Shown: one piece after another, positions 55,942 to 64,000 of the stretch | Numbering within the stretch: the first letter of the stretch is position 1 | Layout: each line of letters begins with the position of its first letter | NCBI RefSeq assembly: GCF_016918075.2 | Contig: NZ_JAERPS020000002.1 | Coordinates: forward strand, 612,925-676,924 | DNA: 64,000 nt | Source: Rheinheimera maricola | GTDB lineage: Bacteria > Pseudomonadota > Gammaproteobacteria > Enterobacterales > Alteromonadaceae | Reading direction: 5' to 3' | Program-made: the position numbers and the translations under genes | The notes under the pieces: model-generated | What the model was told of the DNA's origin: nothing | What the model saw: only the letters and a program-made list of their open reading frames with translations | The model's database searches: none

Positions 55942-56346
55942 CTACAACGATGCTGTTAACGTTAGAACATACTGCTTTATTCCATCTCTGGCGATACGAA
56001 AGCCCTGCAATAGCTGCTCTGGGGTTTCCCGGCCTGCGGAGGGTTCATTAATCGGCCAGTGCATACGCTGCACTTTGCCCAAAAATACCGGACACACTTC
56101 TTCAGCACACAAGGTAATTACTGTATCCACGGCACTGCTGTTGATATCCTCAACCGCTTTTGAATAATGCGTGCTGATATCTATGCCTAATTCTGCCATC
56201 GCCTTAACCGCATAGGGGTTAAGTGTAGAAGGCTGGGAGCCGGCACTTTGCACCACGATATTTGCTGGTAAAAAATGTCTGGCTAACCCCTCGGCCATCT
56301 GACTACGGGCGGAGTTTGCCACGCACAGAAAGAGAATGTTCTTCAT
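55942..56346 (-). CDS. arsC: Arsenate reductase, low-molecular-weight phosphatase type
   Basis: This 134-residue enzyme reduces arsenate to arsenite. The N-terminal P-loop [14 protein letters not shown] contains the nucleophilic cysteine and arginine, and the second cysteine pair is in [11 protein letters not shown], as in thioredoxin-coupled ArsC. It lies 10 bp after arsR. It is the intact counterpart of the cysteine-less homologue at 53980. Confidence 0.94.
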   Translation of the reverse strand: MKNILFLCVANSARSQMAEGLARHFLPANIVVQSAGSQPSTLNPYAVKAMAELGIDISTHYSKAVEDINSSAVDTVITLCAEEVCPVFLGKVQRMHWPINEPSAGRETPEQLLQGFRIARDGIKQYVLTLTASL

Positions 56347-56356
56347 GGTTGCACCG

Positions 56357-56707
56357 TTATTTACACATCAAGGTGTCGCTTGCTGAGACGCAGCACACAT
56401 CATCATTAGTGACCTGGCTGCTGGCAATTTGCTGTAACAAATCCAGTAGCGGCAATAACTTTTCACGATTAAGGCTGTAACACACTCGCGGGTGCTCTAT
56501 TTCACCTGTAACAATTTCAGCTGCTTTTAATATTCGCAAGTGCTCCGACACGGTTGATTGAGCAAGCCCAACTTCACTGGTGATTTCACCACCAATGCAG
56601 GATGATTTACTCAGCAGCAGACGGATAATTTGTATACGGGCAGGATGCGCAATCGCTTTAGCGATAGCGGCCAGCTGTTCATTTGTAACTGAATTGAGAT
56701 TGTTCAT
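56357..56707 (-). CDS. arsR: ArsR family metalloid repressor
   Basis: This repressor of about 116 residues has a winged helix ([21 protein letters not shown]) followed by [13 protein letters not shown]. The cysteines sit at [19 protein letters not shown] and the tail [14 protein letters not shown], rather than as the ELCVC motif of E. coli ArsR, so the arsenite site is of a different arrangement. I chose the ATG at 56707 over a TTG 9 bases earlier. It is the first gene of the ars operon, and an inverted repeat just upstream (56723-56742) is its likely site. Confidence 0.9.
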   Translation of the reverse strand: MNNLNSVTNEQLAAIAKAIAHPARIQIIRLLLSKSSCIGGEITSEVGLAQSTVSEHLRILKAAEIVTGEIEHPRVCYSLNREKLLPLLDLLQQIASSQVTNDDVCCVSASDTLMCK

Positions 56708-56722
56708 AAGCACCAATATCGT

Positions 56723-56742
56723 TATTCGACGATTAACGAATA
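56723..56742. promoter_or_regulatory. Probable ArsR operator
   Basis: The inverted arms TATTCG (56723-56728) and CGAATA (56737-56742), 8 bp apart, lie 16 bp upstream of arsR, the usual position for autoregulation by an ArsR repressor. Confidence 0.6.
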
Positions 56743-56999
56743 TAGTGATAGGTTAGACAGTAGTCAAGTTCAGAATGCCATCAGAGTTAGTAGATCAGGT
56801 GTAAGCATAAAATTAGCTCAGTGAATAACGGCTTATGGCACAGGGCTGACGTTGCAGCCCTTTCTATGCCCGCACGATATAAAGCACTTTTGACGGTACG
56901 TTTTTTAGCGTTACCAGCTCGTCAGACTGTTTCTTGCAGCAGCTGTCCGTTCGTGTACGCTATGCCTGGTTCATAAAACGCAATACCGTGGCGGTTGGC

Positions 57000-59084
57000 T
57001 TAAGAGCCAAACTTTACTCTCACCCCGGCATTGACAATAAAGCCATCGTTGCGTGACCAGATATCAGTGGTCCACTGACCGCTGGCGGCGCGATTGGGTA
57101 GTAGCATCGGATGCTCATCGGTTTGTTTTACATCCAGCAGGTTTTCCAGATTAATAAACCAGCTAAAACGGCCAACAGTAATCTCCCCCATTAACCCCAG
57201 ATGCCAATAGGGTTTTGAGTAGTCGGTAAAAGGGTTGTCGTTTAGCCGCTGTACGCCGGTGTAATAGGCTTCAAAACCAGCTCGGAAATTGCCGTGTTGT
57301 TCCCACATCGCAACAAAACCCGCTGAGTGTTTTGGTGTCAGCGCAATGTCGCGCCGTGATAACGCACCTGCTACTTGCTCTGTCGCATCCAGATATAAGT
57401 AACTGGCGGTCAACTTTATGTCTTGCCAGTAGTACCTAAGCAGCAGTTCAGAACCACGGATCTGACTCTCACCCTGCGCATTAACCAGCCGCACCCTATT
57501 GGGCAAGCCAGTACCGTTGGATGCAAAGCTTTCCAGCGTAGTGACGTTTTTAATATCTGAGCCAAACAACGTTAAGCTGCTTTCAATATCGTCATAGGTA
57601 TAAGTAAAATCTATCGACGCCGTTTGCGCCGATTCTTCGGCCAGCTCACCCAGCGCTTCTAAACGCGATAACCCCGCCGCTTCAATTTCTTCAACAAAAG
57701 GCGTGGGGGCAAAATAGCCCCGGCCATAAGAAGCCCGAATGGTTAGATCACCGGGGCGATACAGTAAGGACACTCTGGGGCTAAACTGGCTGCCAAATTC
57801 GTTATGCTGCTCTAGCCTGGCACTTACCGAAGCTGTTACCTTGGGGTTAAACACATAATCTAACTGCGAAAACAGCCCCGGCACCTGATAAGAATAGTTA
57901 AACGCAGAAAAGGTGTCTGACATAAACTTATCTGCCTGATAGGCTGCACCTATTACCCAGTCGGTGTGGTCACTATAACCGGCGATACTGCTTTCCAGCA
58001 GGTAACTCTCGTGCTGGTCGTCCTCTGTCACAAGCCCGTAACCATGCAAGTGCTGTTGTTTCATGGCCGAAGCTCGGGTGTTCAGTGTTAAGGTGTCAAA
58101 CACCGGCATGTTAAATACCAAACCGGCATCCAGCCGCTCAGAGTCTTGAGTTTGCGAAAAAGCTTCACCGTTTGACACAGTAGCACCGGGCGCAGTGCCA
58201 CCACTGCGACGCTCTGACATCACGCCAATAGTGCTGTATAACGTCTGACCGTTATCACCCCGCCAGTATAAGCGTGGTCGCAGGGTATAACGCTCATATC
58301 CGGCCAAATCTATCCAACCATCCTTATCAATATCGGTAGATGCCTGATGATGAACACCACCGGTAAGTGAGCCCTGCATATTATCAATCAGCGGAGTTTC
58401 AATGTAGGTAGTGAAATCCTGGCCATCGCGACTGGTGATATTAAGTAGCGCCTCGCCATTCAGCGTATCGCCCGGTCGCCGGGATACCAGATTAATCACG
58501 CCGCCTAACGCTGAGCCACCGTATAGCGACGATGCCGAGCCTTTGATAATTTCCACCCGCCCCAAATCCGTCGGCGGAATTTGCAGCAAACCAATCGATG
58601 CAGCCTGATTACCATACAGTGGCAAGCCATCTGCTAATAATTGGGTGTAACGGCCATACAAACCTTGCAAGCGAATATTGGCACTGCCCAACGCAGGTGA
58701 CGTGGTTTGCACTCTGACACCGCCGGTCTCTGCCACCAGCATCGAAATATTGCCTGGGCGCATCGCGGCTTTTTCTTCTATTTCTTCGCGGTTAATCAGT
58801 TCAACCCGTATTGGTTGCTCATCAGCAATGCGCCCTGAACGGCTGGCCTGTACCACAATCTTTTCAATGTTTTCATGTTTATGCTCGTCATGATGATGTT
58901 CATCGTCATGATGCTCATGCTCATGCTCATGCTCGTCGTGTTGCTGTTCGCTAACTGTTATATCAGGGCTGTCAACTAACGAACTGTCCTGCTGCACTGT
59001 TGCCGCCTGCACAGTAGCAGCCTGACATGCCATCACTGCACCAAGTGATATTAATAACGTTGTTGTATTTAACGCTTTTGCCAT
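57000..59084 (-). CDS. TonB-dependent receptor with histidine-rich N-terminus, probable metal transport
   Basis: This 694-residue receptor has a signal peptide, a histidine/acid-rich stretch at about 49-71 (EHEHEHEHHDDEHHHDEH), a plug (GGVRVQTTSPALGSANIRLQGLYG, then EIIKGSASSLYGGSALGGVINL) and a 22-strand-type barrel ending VNAGVRVKFGS. His-rich N-termini are seen in zinc, nickel and similar receptors such as ZnuD. It is divergent from a MerR-type metal sensor gene, and a MerR-type promoter points toward it. Metal transport is inferred; which metal is not known. The terminal residue is Ser rather than the common Phe. Confidence 0.85.
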   Translation of the reverse strand: MAKALNTTTLLISLGAVMACQAATVQAATVQQDSSLVDSPDITVSEQQHDEHEHEHEHHDDEHHHDEHKHENIEKIVVQASRSGRIADEQPIRVELINREEIEEKAAMRPGNISMLVAETGGVRVQTTSPALGSANIRLQGLYGRYTQLLADGLPLYGNQAASIGLLQIPPTDLGRVEIIKGSASSLYGGSALGGVINLVSRRPGDTLNGEALLNITSRDGQDFTTYIETPLIDNMQGSLTGGVHHQASTDIDKDGWIDLAGYERYTLRPRLYWRGDNGQTLYSTIGVMSERRSGGTAPGATVSNGEAFSQTQDSERLDAGLVFNMPVFDTLTLNTRASAMKQQHLHGYGLVTEDDQHESYLLESSIAGYSDHTDWVIGAAYQADKFMSDTFSAFNYSYQVPGLFSQLDYVFNPKVTASVSARLEQHNEFGSQFSPRVSLLYRPGDLTIRASYGRGYFAPTPFVEEIEAAGLSRLEALGELAEESAQTASIDFTYTYDDIESSLTLFGSDIKNVTTLESFASNGTGLPNRVRLVNAQGESQIRGSELLLRYYWQDIKLTASYLYLDATEQVAGALSRRDIALTPKHSAGFVAMWEQHGNFRAGFEAYYTGVQRLNDNPFTDYSKPYWHLGLMGEITVGRFSWFINLENLLDVKQTDEHPMLLPNRAASGQWTTDIWSRNDGFIVNAGVRVKFGS
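58911..58938. repeat. Short CATGCT repeat in the His-rich coding segment
   Basis: Hexamers of the ATGCTC type repeat in tandem and encode alternating His-Glu residues of the receptor. The unit keeps the frame, so repeat number could vary the length of the metal-binding stretch. Confidence 0.7.
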
Positions 59085-59169
59085 GTTTGTACCCGTTGAT
59101 TTACTCGGTTTTGTTCAACTTTAACGTATTAGCCGCCGTAAAAACGGCAGCGCAATTATGTTAAGCTGC

Positions 59170-59200
59170 AGCTTAAAGATTCTAGTAACTGGAAGGTCAA
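59170..59200 (-). promoter_or_regulatory. MerR-type promoter/operator for the His-rich receptor
   Basis: On the minus strand TTGACC (59195-59200) and TAAGCT (59170-59175) are separated by exactly 19 bp. The dyad TTCTAGT-A-ACTGGAA (59180-59194) fills the spacer. This is the layout of CadR/PbrR/ZntR-controlled promoters, where the regulator untwists an over-long spacer. It faces the receptor gene. Confidence 0.72.
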
Positions 59201-59201
59201 G

Positions 59202-59642
59202 ATGAAAATCAGTGCGCTCGCCTGTATTACGCAGGTTCCAGCAAAAACGATCCGCTATTACGAAAGCGTGGGGTTACTTACTCCGCCGACGCGCGAAGCA
59301 AACGGTTATCGCTATTACAAAGGCAGTGACGTGGAAACGCTCGTCTTTATCAGGCGCTGTCGTGAATTGAATATTCCCATTGATGACATAAAGCAGTTGG
59401 TTGACGTTAAGCAAAACCCGCAAGCATCCTGCACTACTGTAGACAATATCATTATTGAGCAGCTAGCCAGGGTGCGGCAAATGCAACAGGAGCTGAGTCA
59501 GCTAGAGCAAACACTGTCTCATTTAGTGAACTCATGCGAAAGTGAGAAAATTCAGGATTGCTGCATCTTGCAAAGCCTTAACTGCACGGGATGGCCATCC
59601 TTCGGGCGCTGCCAAGCTAACGTGTTGTTAGGAAATATGTAA
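59202..59642 (+). CDS. MerR family metal-responsive regulator (CadR/ZntR-like)
   Basis: This 146-residue regulator has the MerR winged helix (ITQVPAKTIRYYESVGLLTPP..ANGYRYY), a dimerisation helix and a metal-binding tail. Cysteines C77 and C112 align with the CadR/ZntR metal site, and C120, C121 and C128 (DCCILQSLNC) supply the loop thiols. The sensed metal is likely Cd, Pb, Zn or similar. The ribosome-binding site GGAAGG overlaps the operator at 59180-59194. It is divergent from the His-rich receptor gene. Confidence 0.9.
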   Translation: MKISALACITQVPAKTIRYYESVGLLTPPTREANGYRYYKGSDVETLVFIRRCRELNIPIDDIKQLVDVKQNPQASCTTVDNIIIEQLARVRQMQQELSQLEQTLSHLVNSCESEKIQDCCILQSLNCTGWPSFGRCQANVLLGNM

Positions 59643-59697
59643 AGTAGGAGCTAGTAGTTTTTCTACTAGCTGTATCTGCCAAAGTTTTTACTGCAAA

Positions 59698-61317
59698 TCA
59701 GAACAAAAAGTCCGTCGCCAAAAAGCGCGAACTGCGCGAGCTGACCATCTGACGAATAAAATCAACATCGCCATCCTGATACTTGGCTGCCACCAGTGTT
59801 GGTGTCGAGAACTGACGCAGCGCATCAACCACTGACAGCGTGCCCTCTGCAGAGTCTTTACGGCCATTAAACGGAAAGCTGTCTGGCCCACGCTGACATT
59901 GGGTATTGATATTAATGCGGCCAACCTGATTGGCAAAAATATCAACCAGCTCACCCACCTGTTGTGCATTCTGGCCGAAAATACTCAGCTGCTGACCAAA
60001 ATTGGAATTCACCACATAATCAATCACATCGTTAATATCATCGTACGGCACTACCGGCACCAGCGGGCCAAATTGCTCTTCACTGTAAAGCCGCATGCTG
60101 CTGTTTACCGGGTAAAGCAGTGCTGGCATAAACAGCGACGCTACCGTTTCACCGCCGCCAGAGTTTTGCAGCTTGGCGCCTTTACTAAGCGCATCCTGTA
60201 GCAGCTCAGTTAAAAAAGCGGTTTTACCCGGCTCTGGCAGTGGCGTTATTGCCACACCAGTTTGCCATGGCATACCGGCTTTTAGTTCAGCAATCGCTGC
60301 ACCGAGCTTTTCAACCAGTTCAGCAGCACAGCTTTGGTGCACAAACAATATTTTTAATGCGGTGCAGCGCTGACCATTAAACGACAAACTGCCGGCGACA
60401 CATTCTTTTACTGTGCGCGCCATATCGGCATCCGGCAGAATGATTGCCGGGTTTTTCGCATCCAGCCCCAATACAGCCCGTAGCCGGTGTGGCTTGGGGT
60501 GCATACGTTTTAAATCGCTGGCACCTTTGTTGGTGCCGATAAAGGCAAACAAGTCTATCTTGCCACTTTCCATCAACACGCCAACCGTTTCGCGGCCACG
60601 GCCATAGATGATGTTGATCACACCAGGCGGAAAACTTTGCTTGAAGGCCTGCAGCAGCGGCTGAATGAGCAGCACACCGTATTTCGCCGGTTTAAAAATG
60701 ACGGTGTTACCCATAATCAGTGCCGGTATAAGGGTGGTAAAGGTTTCGTTCAGCGGATAGTTAAAGGGCCCCATACACAATGCAACACCCACCGGTACAC
60801 GGCGGATTTTACCCAGGCTGCCCTGCTCAATAACAAAGTGGCTGGCGTCTCTGTCCTGTTGTTTAAGCGCCGCTATGGTGTCGCGGATATAGTCGCAAGT
60901 GCGGTCAAATTCTTTCGCTGCATCGGGGTAGGTTTTGCCAATTTCCCACATCAGCAGGCGGATCACTTCACTGCGTTGCTGCTGCATTAAACCGAGGAAG
61001 GTTTCAACGTGCTGAATACGCTCCAGCACCGGCATTGTTGGCCAGGCACCACGACCTAAGTCATAGGCTTTTACTGCGCTGTCTAACGCTTTTAGTGCCG
61101 TATCAGCATCGAGCAAGGGCGTATGCCCCAGCACCACTTGTTGTAGCTCATTGTTGTGTTCACTGCGCAAATATACCGGGCTGACAACCGGGCTTAGTTC
61201 GCCTTGCCACTCTGTCAGCTCACCATTTAGCAGATATTCACGCTGGGTGATCTCTTTGCTGTGGGCAAATTCGGCAGGTATATCTGCTGCCCGGGGAAAA
61301 ACCTGTACTACACTCAT
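59698..61317 (-). CDS. NADP-dependent glyceraldehyde-3-phosphate dehydrogenase-like ALDH (GapN group)
   Basis: This aldehyde dehydrogenase of about 539 residues resembles non-phosphorylating GapN enzymes, which would oxidise the glyceraldehyde-3-phosphate made by KDPG aldolase. It has the cofactor segment VALCMGPFNYPLNETFTTLIPALIMGN, the catalytic cysteine in NGQRCTALK and EEQFGPLVPVVPYD. The ELGGK motif that carries the general-base glutamate in most aldehyde dehydrogenases reads LGLDAKNP here. The start is the ATG at 61317 with AAGGAG 6 bases upstream; 61338 would be less well supported. The pathway link to the adjacent module is inferred. Confidence 0.85.
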   Translation of the reverse strand: MSVVQVFPRAADIPAEFAHSKEITQREYLLNGELTEWQGELSPVVSPVYLRSEHNNELQQVVLGHTPLLDADTALKALDSAVKAYDLGRGAWPTMPVLERIQHVETFLGLMQQQRSEVIRLLMWEIGKTYPDAAKEFDRTCDYIRDTIAALKQQDRDASHFVIEQGSLGKIRRVPVGVALCMGPFNYPLNETFTTLIPALIMGNTVIFKPAKYGVLLIQPLLQAFKQSFPPGVINIIYGRGRETVGVLMESGKIDLFAFIGTNKGASDLKRMHPKPHRLRAVLGLDAKNPAIILPDADMARTVKECVAGSLSFNGQRCTALKILFVHQSCAAELVEKLGAAIAELKAGMPWQTGVAITPLPEPGKTAFLTELLQDALSKGAKLQNSGGGETVASLFMPALLYPVNSSMRLYSEEQFGPLVPVVPYDDINDVIDYVVNSNFGQQLSIFGQNAQQVGELVDIFANQVGRININTQCQRGPDSFPFNGRKDSAEGTLSVVDALRQFSTPTLVAAKYQDGDVDFIRQMVSSRSSRFLATDFLF

Positions 61318-61660
61318 GCCTTGCTCCTTGTCTAACAATAATTGCCTTGGTTGTTAGTCAGGGTCAGATGTGACGCTTGTCCGGCTTTGGCCGGATCTTA
61401 TGCTTTTCGCTTTTAGTGCTGTTAACTGTTTCCGGTTACAACACCCGATGTGCTCGCCACAGCAACTCGCTCGCTTTCGCTCACTCAGACACTCTGTGGC
61501 TGTGCGCTTCGGGGTTCCAACCTGCTCTGTTTGTGATGCCGGAAAAAACTAAGCAGACCGTCTCCCGCATGGATGCGGGAGAGGAGCCCCCACGGATGGG
61601 TTTACGGCGTGTCTGCGTGTTTTATTGCGGCGTCACCAACCACCAATACCTAGCAAACAC
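61318..61660. repeat. Intergenic region with probable dispersed palindromic element
   Basis: About 340 bp with strong stem-loops and no gene. TCCGGC-ttt-GGCCGGA lies near 61379-61395, and the CTCCCGCAT/ATGCGGGAG hairpin lies near 61561-61580, followed by GGAGCCCCCACGGATGGG. The character (several GC-rich hairpins between minus-strand genes) suggests a repetitive extragenic element, but only one copy is in this window. Confidence 0.45.
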
Positions 61661-62617
61661 TCACTTGGTAAACACTGAAGGCCGGTTCTTCGCCCAGAAA
61701 CCATTAAAGTGCTCTTTGCTGACAATGGCACCAGTGTGCTCTACCACGAAACCCGCCAGACGCGCAGCAAACTTCACGGCATACTGCGGTGCTATACCGC
61801 CCAAACGCGCTGCCAGATAGCCGCCGTTAAAGGAATCACCGGCTGCTGTGGTATCCACCACTTTTTTCACCGGGTGCGCTTGCGCAGTAAAGCTATTCTG
61901 CTCAAAGCGACCGTTTATGCCATTTTTGCCATCTTTAACGATAATTTCATTCACACCCAGCTGTGCCAGCTGCTCTACCACATCGTTGGTGGTTTGCGCG
62001 CCGAACAATACCTTGTGATCGTCCAGGCCCGGCAGGGCCACATCAGCTAAGCTGTAAGCCTGAATAAAAGCAGCCTTGGCTGCGTCTGCATTCGGCCACA
62101 GCGCCGGGCGGTAATTCGGGTCGAAAATAATCTGGCTGCCATCAGCTTTTAACTGCTTAACCAGTTCAAATAATTGCGTGCGGTCAGCGTCAGATAAAAT
62201 CGCCAGCGTAATACCGGAGAAATAAAACATATCGCAGCCTTTCACCGCGTTATAACTCAGCTGGGCGTTAAAGCATTGCATTACCTGTTTAGCAGCTGAG
62301 CTGTCGCGCCAGTAGACAAAACTGCGTTCGCCAAAAGCATCGGTATTAATCATATACAGGCCAGGACGGGCAGTTTTAGTGCGCAGCATCAGGCTGGTGT
62401 CGATTTTCTCCCGCTCTACCGCCCGTACCAGTTTGTCGCTGATAAGGTCGGTGCCAACAGCAGTAAAAAACTGCACATCAACCGGGTTTTCGCAGGTGCG
62501 CTTTAAGTACACCGCAGTATTAAATACGTCACCGGCAAAATTCTGGTGATAGACATTGTCGACCAGCTGATACAGCTCGACCATGCACTCGCCCATTATG
62601 ACTATACGTTTGCTCAT
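61661..62617 (-). CDS. kdgK: 2-keto-3-deoxygluconate kinase, second copy
   Basis: This 318-residue PfkB-family kinase is paralogous to the one at 45240. It has FAGDVFNTAVYLKR near the N-terminus and DTTAAGDSFNGGYLAARLGG near 255 with the catalytic aspartate. It follows eda by 9 bp in a hexuronate cluster with UxuB, so it probably serves glucuronate/galacturonate-derived KDG rather than alginate. Confidence 0.93.
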   Translation of the reverse strand: MSKRIVIMGECMVELYQLVDNVYHQNFAGDVFNTAVYLKRTCENPVDVQFFTAVGTDLISDKLVRAVEREKIDTSLMLRTKTARPGLYMINTDAFGERSFVYWRDSSAAKQVMQCFNAQLSYNAVKGCDMFYFSGITLAILSDADRTQLFELVKQLKADGSQIIFDPNYRPALWPNADAAKAAFIQAYSLADVALPGLDDHKVLFGAQTTNDVVEQLAQLGVNEIIVKDGKNGINGRFEQNSFTAQAHPVKKVVDTTAAGDSFNGGYLAARLGGIAPQYAVKFAARLAGFVVEHTGAIVSKEHFNGFWAKNRPSVFTK

Positions 62618-62626
62618 GCTTACTCC

Positions 62627-63283
62627 TTAAGCGGCGCTTTTTAACTGCCTGGCAATGGCCGTTGCTGCAGCAGCCAGTTCGCTGATTTGCTGCCATTGTT
62701 TATTTTTCACTAGCGTAGCCGGAGTAAGCCAGGAACCGCCAGCAACAAATACGTTTGGCAATGCTAAAAAATCCGCCAGATTATGCTGACCAATACCGCC
62801 GGTAGGGCAAAACCGTACCTGCTGAAACACGCCACTAAGTGCTTTTAACATCTCAATGCCGCCGGATAAATGCGCCGGAAAAAACTTCACCTCGCGCAGG
62901 CCATATTCATAGGCCAGCGCGATTTCAGACGGTGTCGCCACGCCGGGTGCCAGTGGCAGGCCGGTGGCTATCATTGCTTCCAAAAGCTTTGGCGTGCTGG
63001 CCGGGCTGACCAGAAACTGCGCGCCGGCGTCTTTGCAGGCATTGGCATCATCGGCTGATAATACTGTGCCTGCACCAACTAACAACTCAGGCAACTCGGC
63101 ACGGATAGCACTGATAGCCGCTAATGCCTGACGGGTGCGCAGCACCACTTCTACCGAGCCAATGCCGCCATCAGCTAATGCTTTGGCTATCGCAACCGCT
63201 TCTTCAGAGGTGTCGGCCTGAATAATGGGTAATAACGCCGGACCTTTTACCACAGACGACAATAACGGGGGTAAAGACAACAT
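62627..63283 (-). CDS. eda: KDPG aldolase, second copy
   Basis: This 218-residue aldolase has the expected SVEVVLRT, VGAGTVLSADD, FLVSPASTPKL and EVKFFPAHLSGG motifs, the lysine of KFFPA forming the Schiff base. Its start codon shares one base with the uxuB stop, showing translational coupling. It and the adjacent kinase duplicate the last steps of the alginate pathway, and would let two differently regulated modules feed one Entner-Doudoroff end. Confidence 0.93.
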   Translation of the reverse strand: MLSLPPLLSSVVKGPALLPIIQADTSEEAVAIAKALADGGIGSVEVVLRTRQALAAISAIRAELPELLVGAGTVLSADDANACKDAGAQFLVSPASTPKLLEAMIATGLPLAPGVATPSEIALAYEYGLREVKFFPAHLSGGIEMLKALSGVFQQVRFCPTGGIGQHNLADFLALPNVFVAGGSWLTPATLVKNKQWQQISELAAAATAIARQLKSAA

Positions 63284-64000
63284 CAGGCTTCTCCTGCAAA
63301 GGCCAGCAAGGCGCCGGCCGGATCATTAACTAATTGATGGTAAGCGGCCTGAACTGCAGCAACGAAGCGGGTGTCTGCAGCTAATACTGCCGGGAATACT
63401 GCACTGACGGCTAAAAACAACGCTACATCATGCTCTGCCTGGCCATTACACTTTGCGGCTACAGCCAGTAATGGCTCAGCCAGCGGGTCGACCAGTTTTT
63501 CGTTATCGCTAAAGCGCTTAACAATAAAGCGGCACCAGGCTGCAATGGCAAATGCCAGCTTATCGATCGGTTTACCTGCGGCTAAGTTGTCGCTGATCGC
63601 CGGCAGAATACGCATTGGCAGTTTTTGTGAACCGTCCCAGGCAATTTGCGCCAGCAGATGACGGATGGCCGGGTTACGGAAACGCGCCAGAATGTCGTTA
63701 CTGTACTGCGTTACATCAAGCTCAGCCGGCGGCGTGAATGATGGCATGATCTCGTTGTTGATCATCTGCTGCACAAAGCGGGTTAACGCTTTATCCTGCA
63801 TTGCATTAAACACTGTTTCATAGCCAAGCAGGCTGCCGACATAGGCCAGCGTGGAATGTGGCGCATTCAGCAGGCGCAGTTTGGCTTTTTCAAACGCTGT
63901 AACATCCTGCGCATAAATCACGCCGGCTTGCTGCCAGGCTGGCCGGTCGGCCGGTAACACATCTTCAATAACCCACTGCACAAAGGCTTCACGCTTGATT
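63283..64000 (-). CDS. uxuB: Mannitol dehydrogenase family oxidoreductase (fructuronate reductase UxuB type), partial
   Basis: The coding sequence enters from the right edge and is open to 64000, so only the C-terminal part (about 239 residues) is seen. IKREAFVQWVIED matches the UxuB/mannitol-dehydrogenase pattern, and the body KLRLLNAPHSTLAYVGSLLGYETV is the C-terminal domain signature. It reduces D-fructuronate to D-mannonate in uronate catabolism (UxaB tagaturonate reductase is the nearest alternative). Its stop overlaps the eda start by one base. Confidence 0.87.
   Translation of the reverse strand, partial: IKREAFVQWVIEDVLPADRPAWQQAGVIYAQDVTAFEKAKLRLLNAPHSTLAYVGSLLGYETVFNAMQDKALTRFVQQMINNEIMPSFTPPAELDVTQYSNDILARFRNPAIRHLLAQIAWDGSQKLPMRILPAISDNLAAGKPIDKLAFAIAAWCRFIVKRFSDNEKLVDPLAEPLLAVAAKCNGQAEHDVALFLAVSAVFPAVLAADTRFVAAVQAAYHQLVNDPAGALLAFAGEA

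Noticed and set aside
56850..56880. GGGCTG/CAGCCC hairpin as a terminator
   Set aside because: A short stem and weak T-run on the plus strand, where no gene ends.

Overview
The window looks like chromosomal DNA of a free-living, probably aquatic gammaproteobacterium of the Rheinheimera / Arsukibacterium / Alishewanella type. This placement is an inference. It rests on moderate GC with leucine TTA/CTG and glutamine-rich proteins, an AcrAB pump with an E. coli-like AcrR, a PEP-CTERM protein, large TonB-dependent receptors and a complete alginate utilisation locus. I saw no rRNA, tRNA, transposase, phage or CRISPR array.

1-30.3 kb is mostly housekeeping and accessory genes. It holds a pirin, an FMN reductase, two paralogous IroE/Fes-like esterases, an M14 peptidase, an NhaC antiporter, a VanX-type dipeptidase and a diguanylate cyclase. 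AcrR and a beta-propeller histidine kinase follow, convergent with acrAB. An AcrR-like operator lies upstream of acrA. Next come a second pirin, a PEP-CTERM protein, OsmC, a methyltransferase-HNH fusion, a DUF5694-like protein, a zinc-finger-like gene with a truncated duplicate nearby, a radical-SAM-like protein without its cluster cysteines, a thioredoxin-fold protein, KatG and a two-gene unit of unknown function.

30.3-53.6 kb is an alginate catabolic locus. A FadR/GntR regulator sits at one end. Two TonB-dependent receptors would import oligosaccharides. A repeat-rich surface lipoprotein and two PL7 lyases would act on polymer; one lyase has the QVH form of the active-site motif and the other QIH. 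A long minus-strand cluster encodes a DEH-reductase-like dehydrogenase, a PL6 lyase, a PL17 oligoalginate lyase, KdgF, an MFS transporter, KDG kinase and KDPG aldolase. Together these convert alginate to pyruvate and glyceraldehyde-3-phosphate. Repeated ATTGGT/ACCAAT sites occur at the control regions and resemble ExuR/UxuR-type operators, which suggests one regulon.

54-56.7 kb is an arsenic operon: arsR, arsC, acr3, a dual-specificity phosphatase and an ArsC-like protein without its catalytic cysteine. 57-59.6 kb pairs a histidine-rich TonB-dependent receptor with a divergent CadR/ZntR-like MerR regulator. A MerR-type promoter with a 19-bp spacer faces the receptor. 59.7-64 kb holds a GapN-like dehydrogenase and a second hexuronate module (fructuronate/mannonate oxidoreductase, KDPG aldolase, KDG kinase), with the oxidoreductase running off the right edge.
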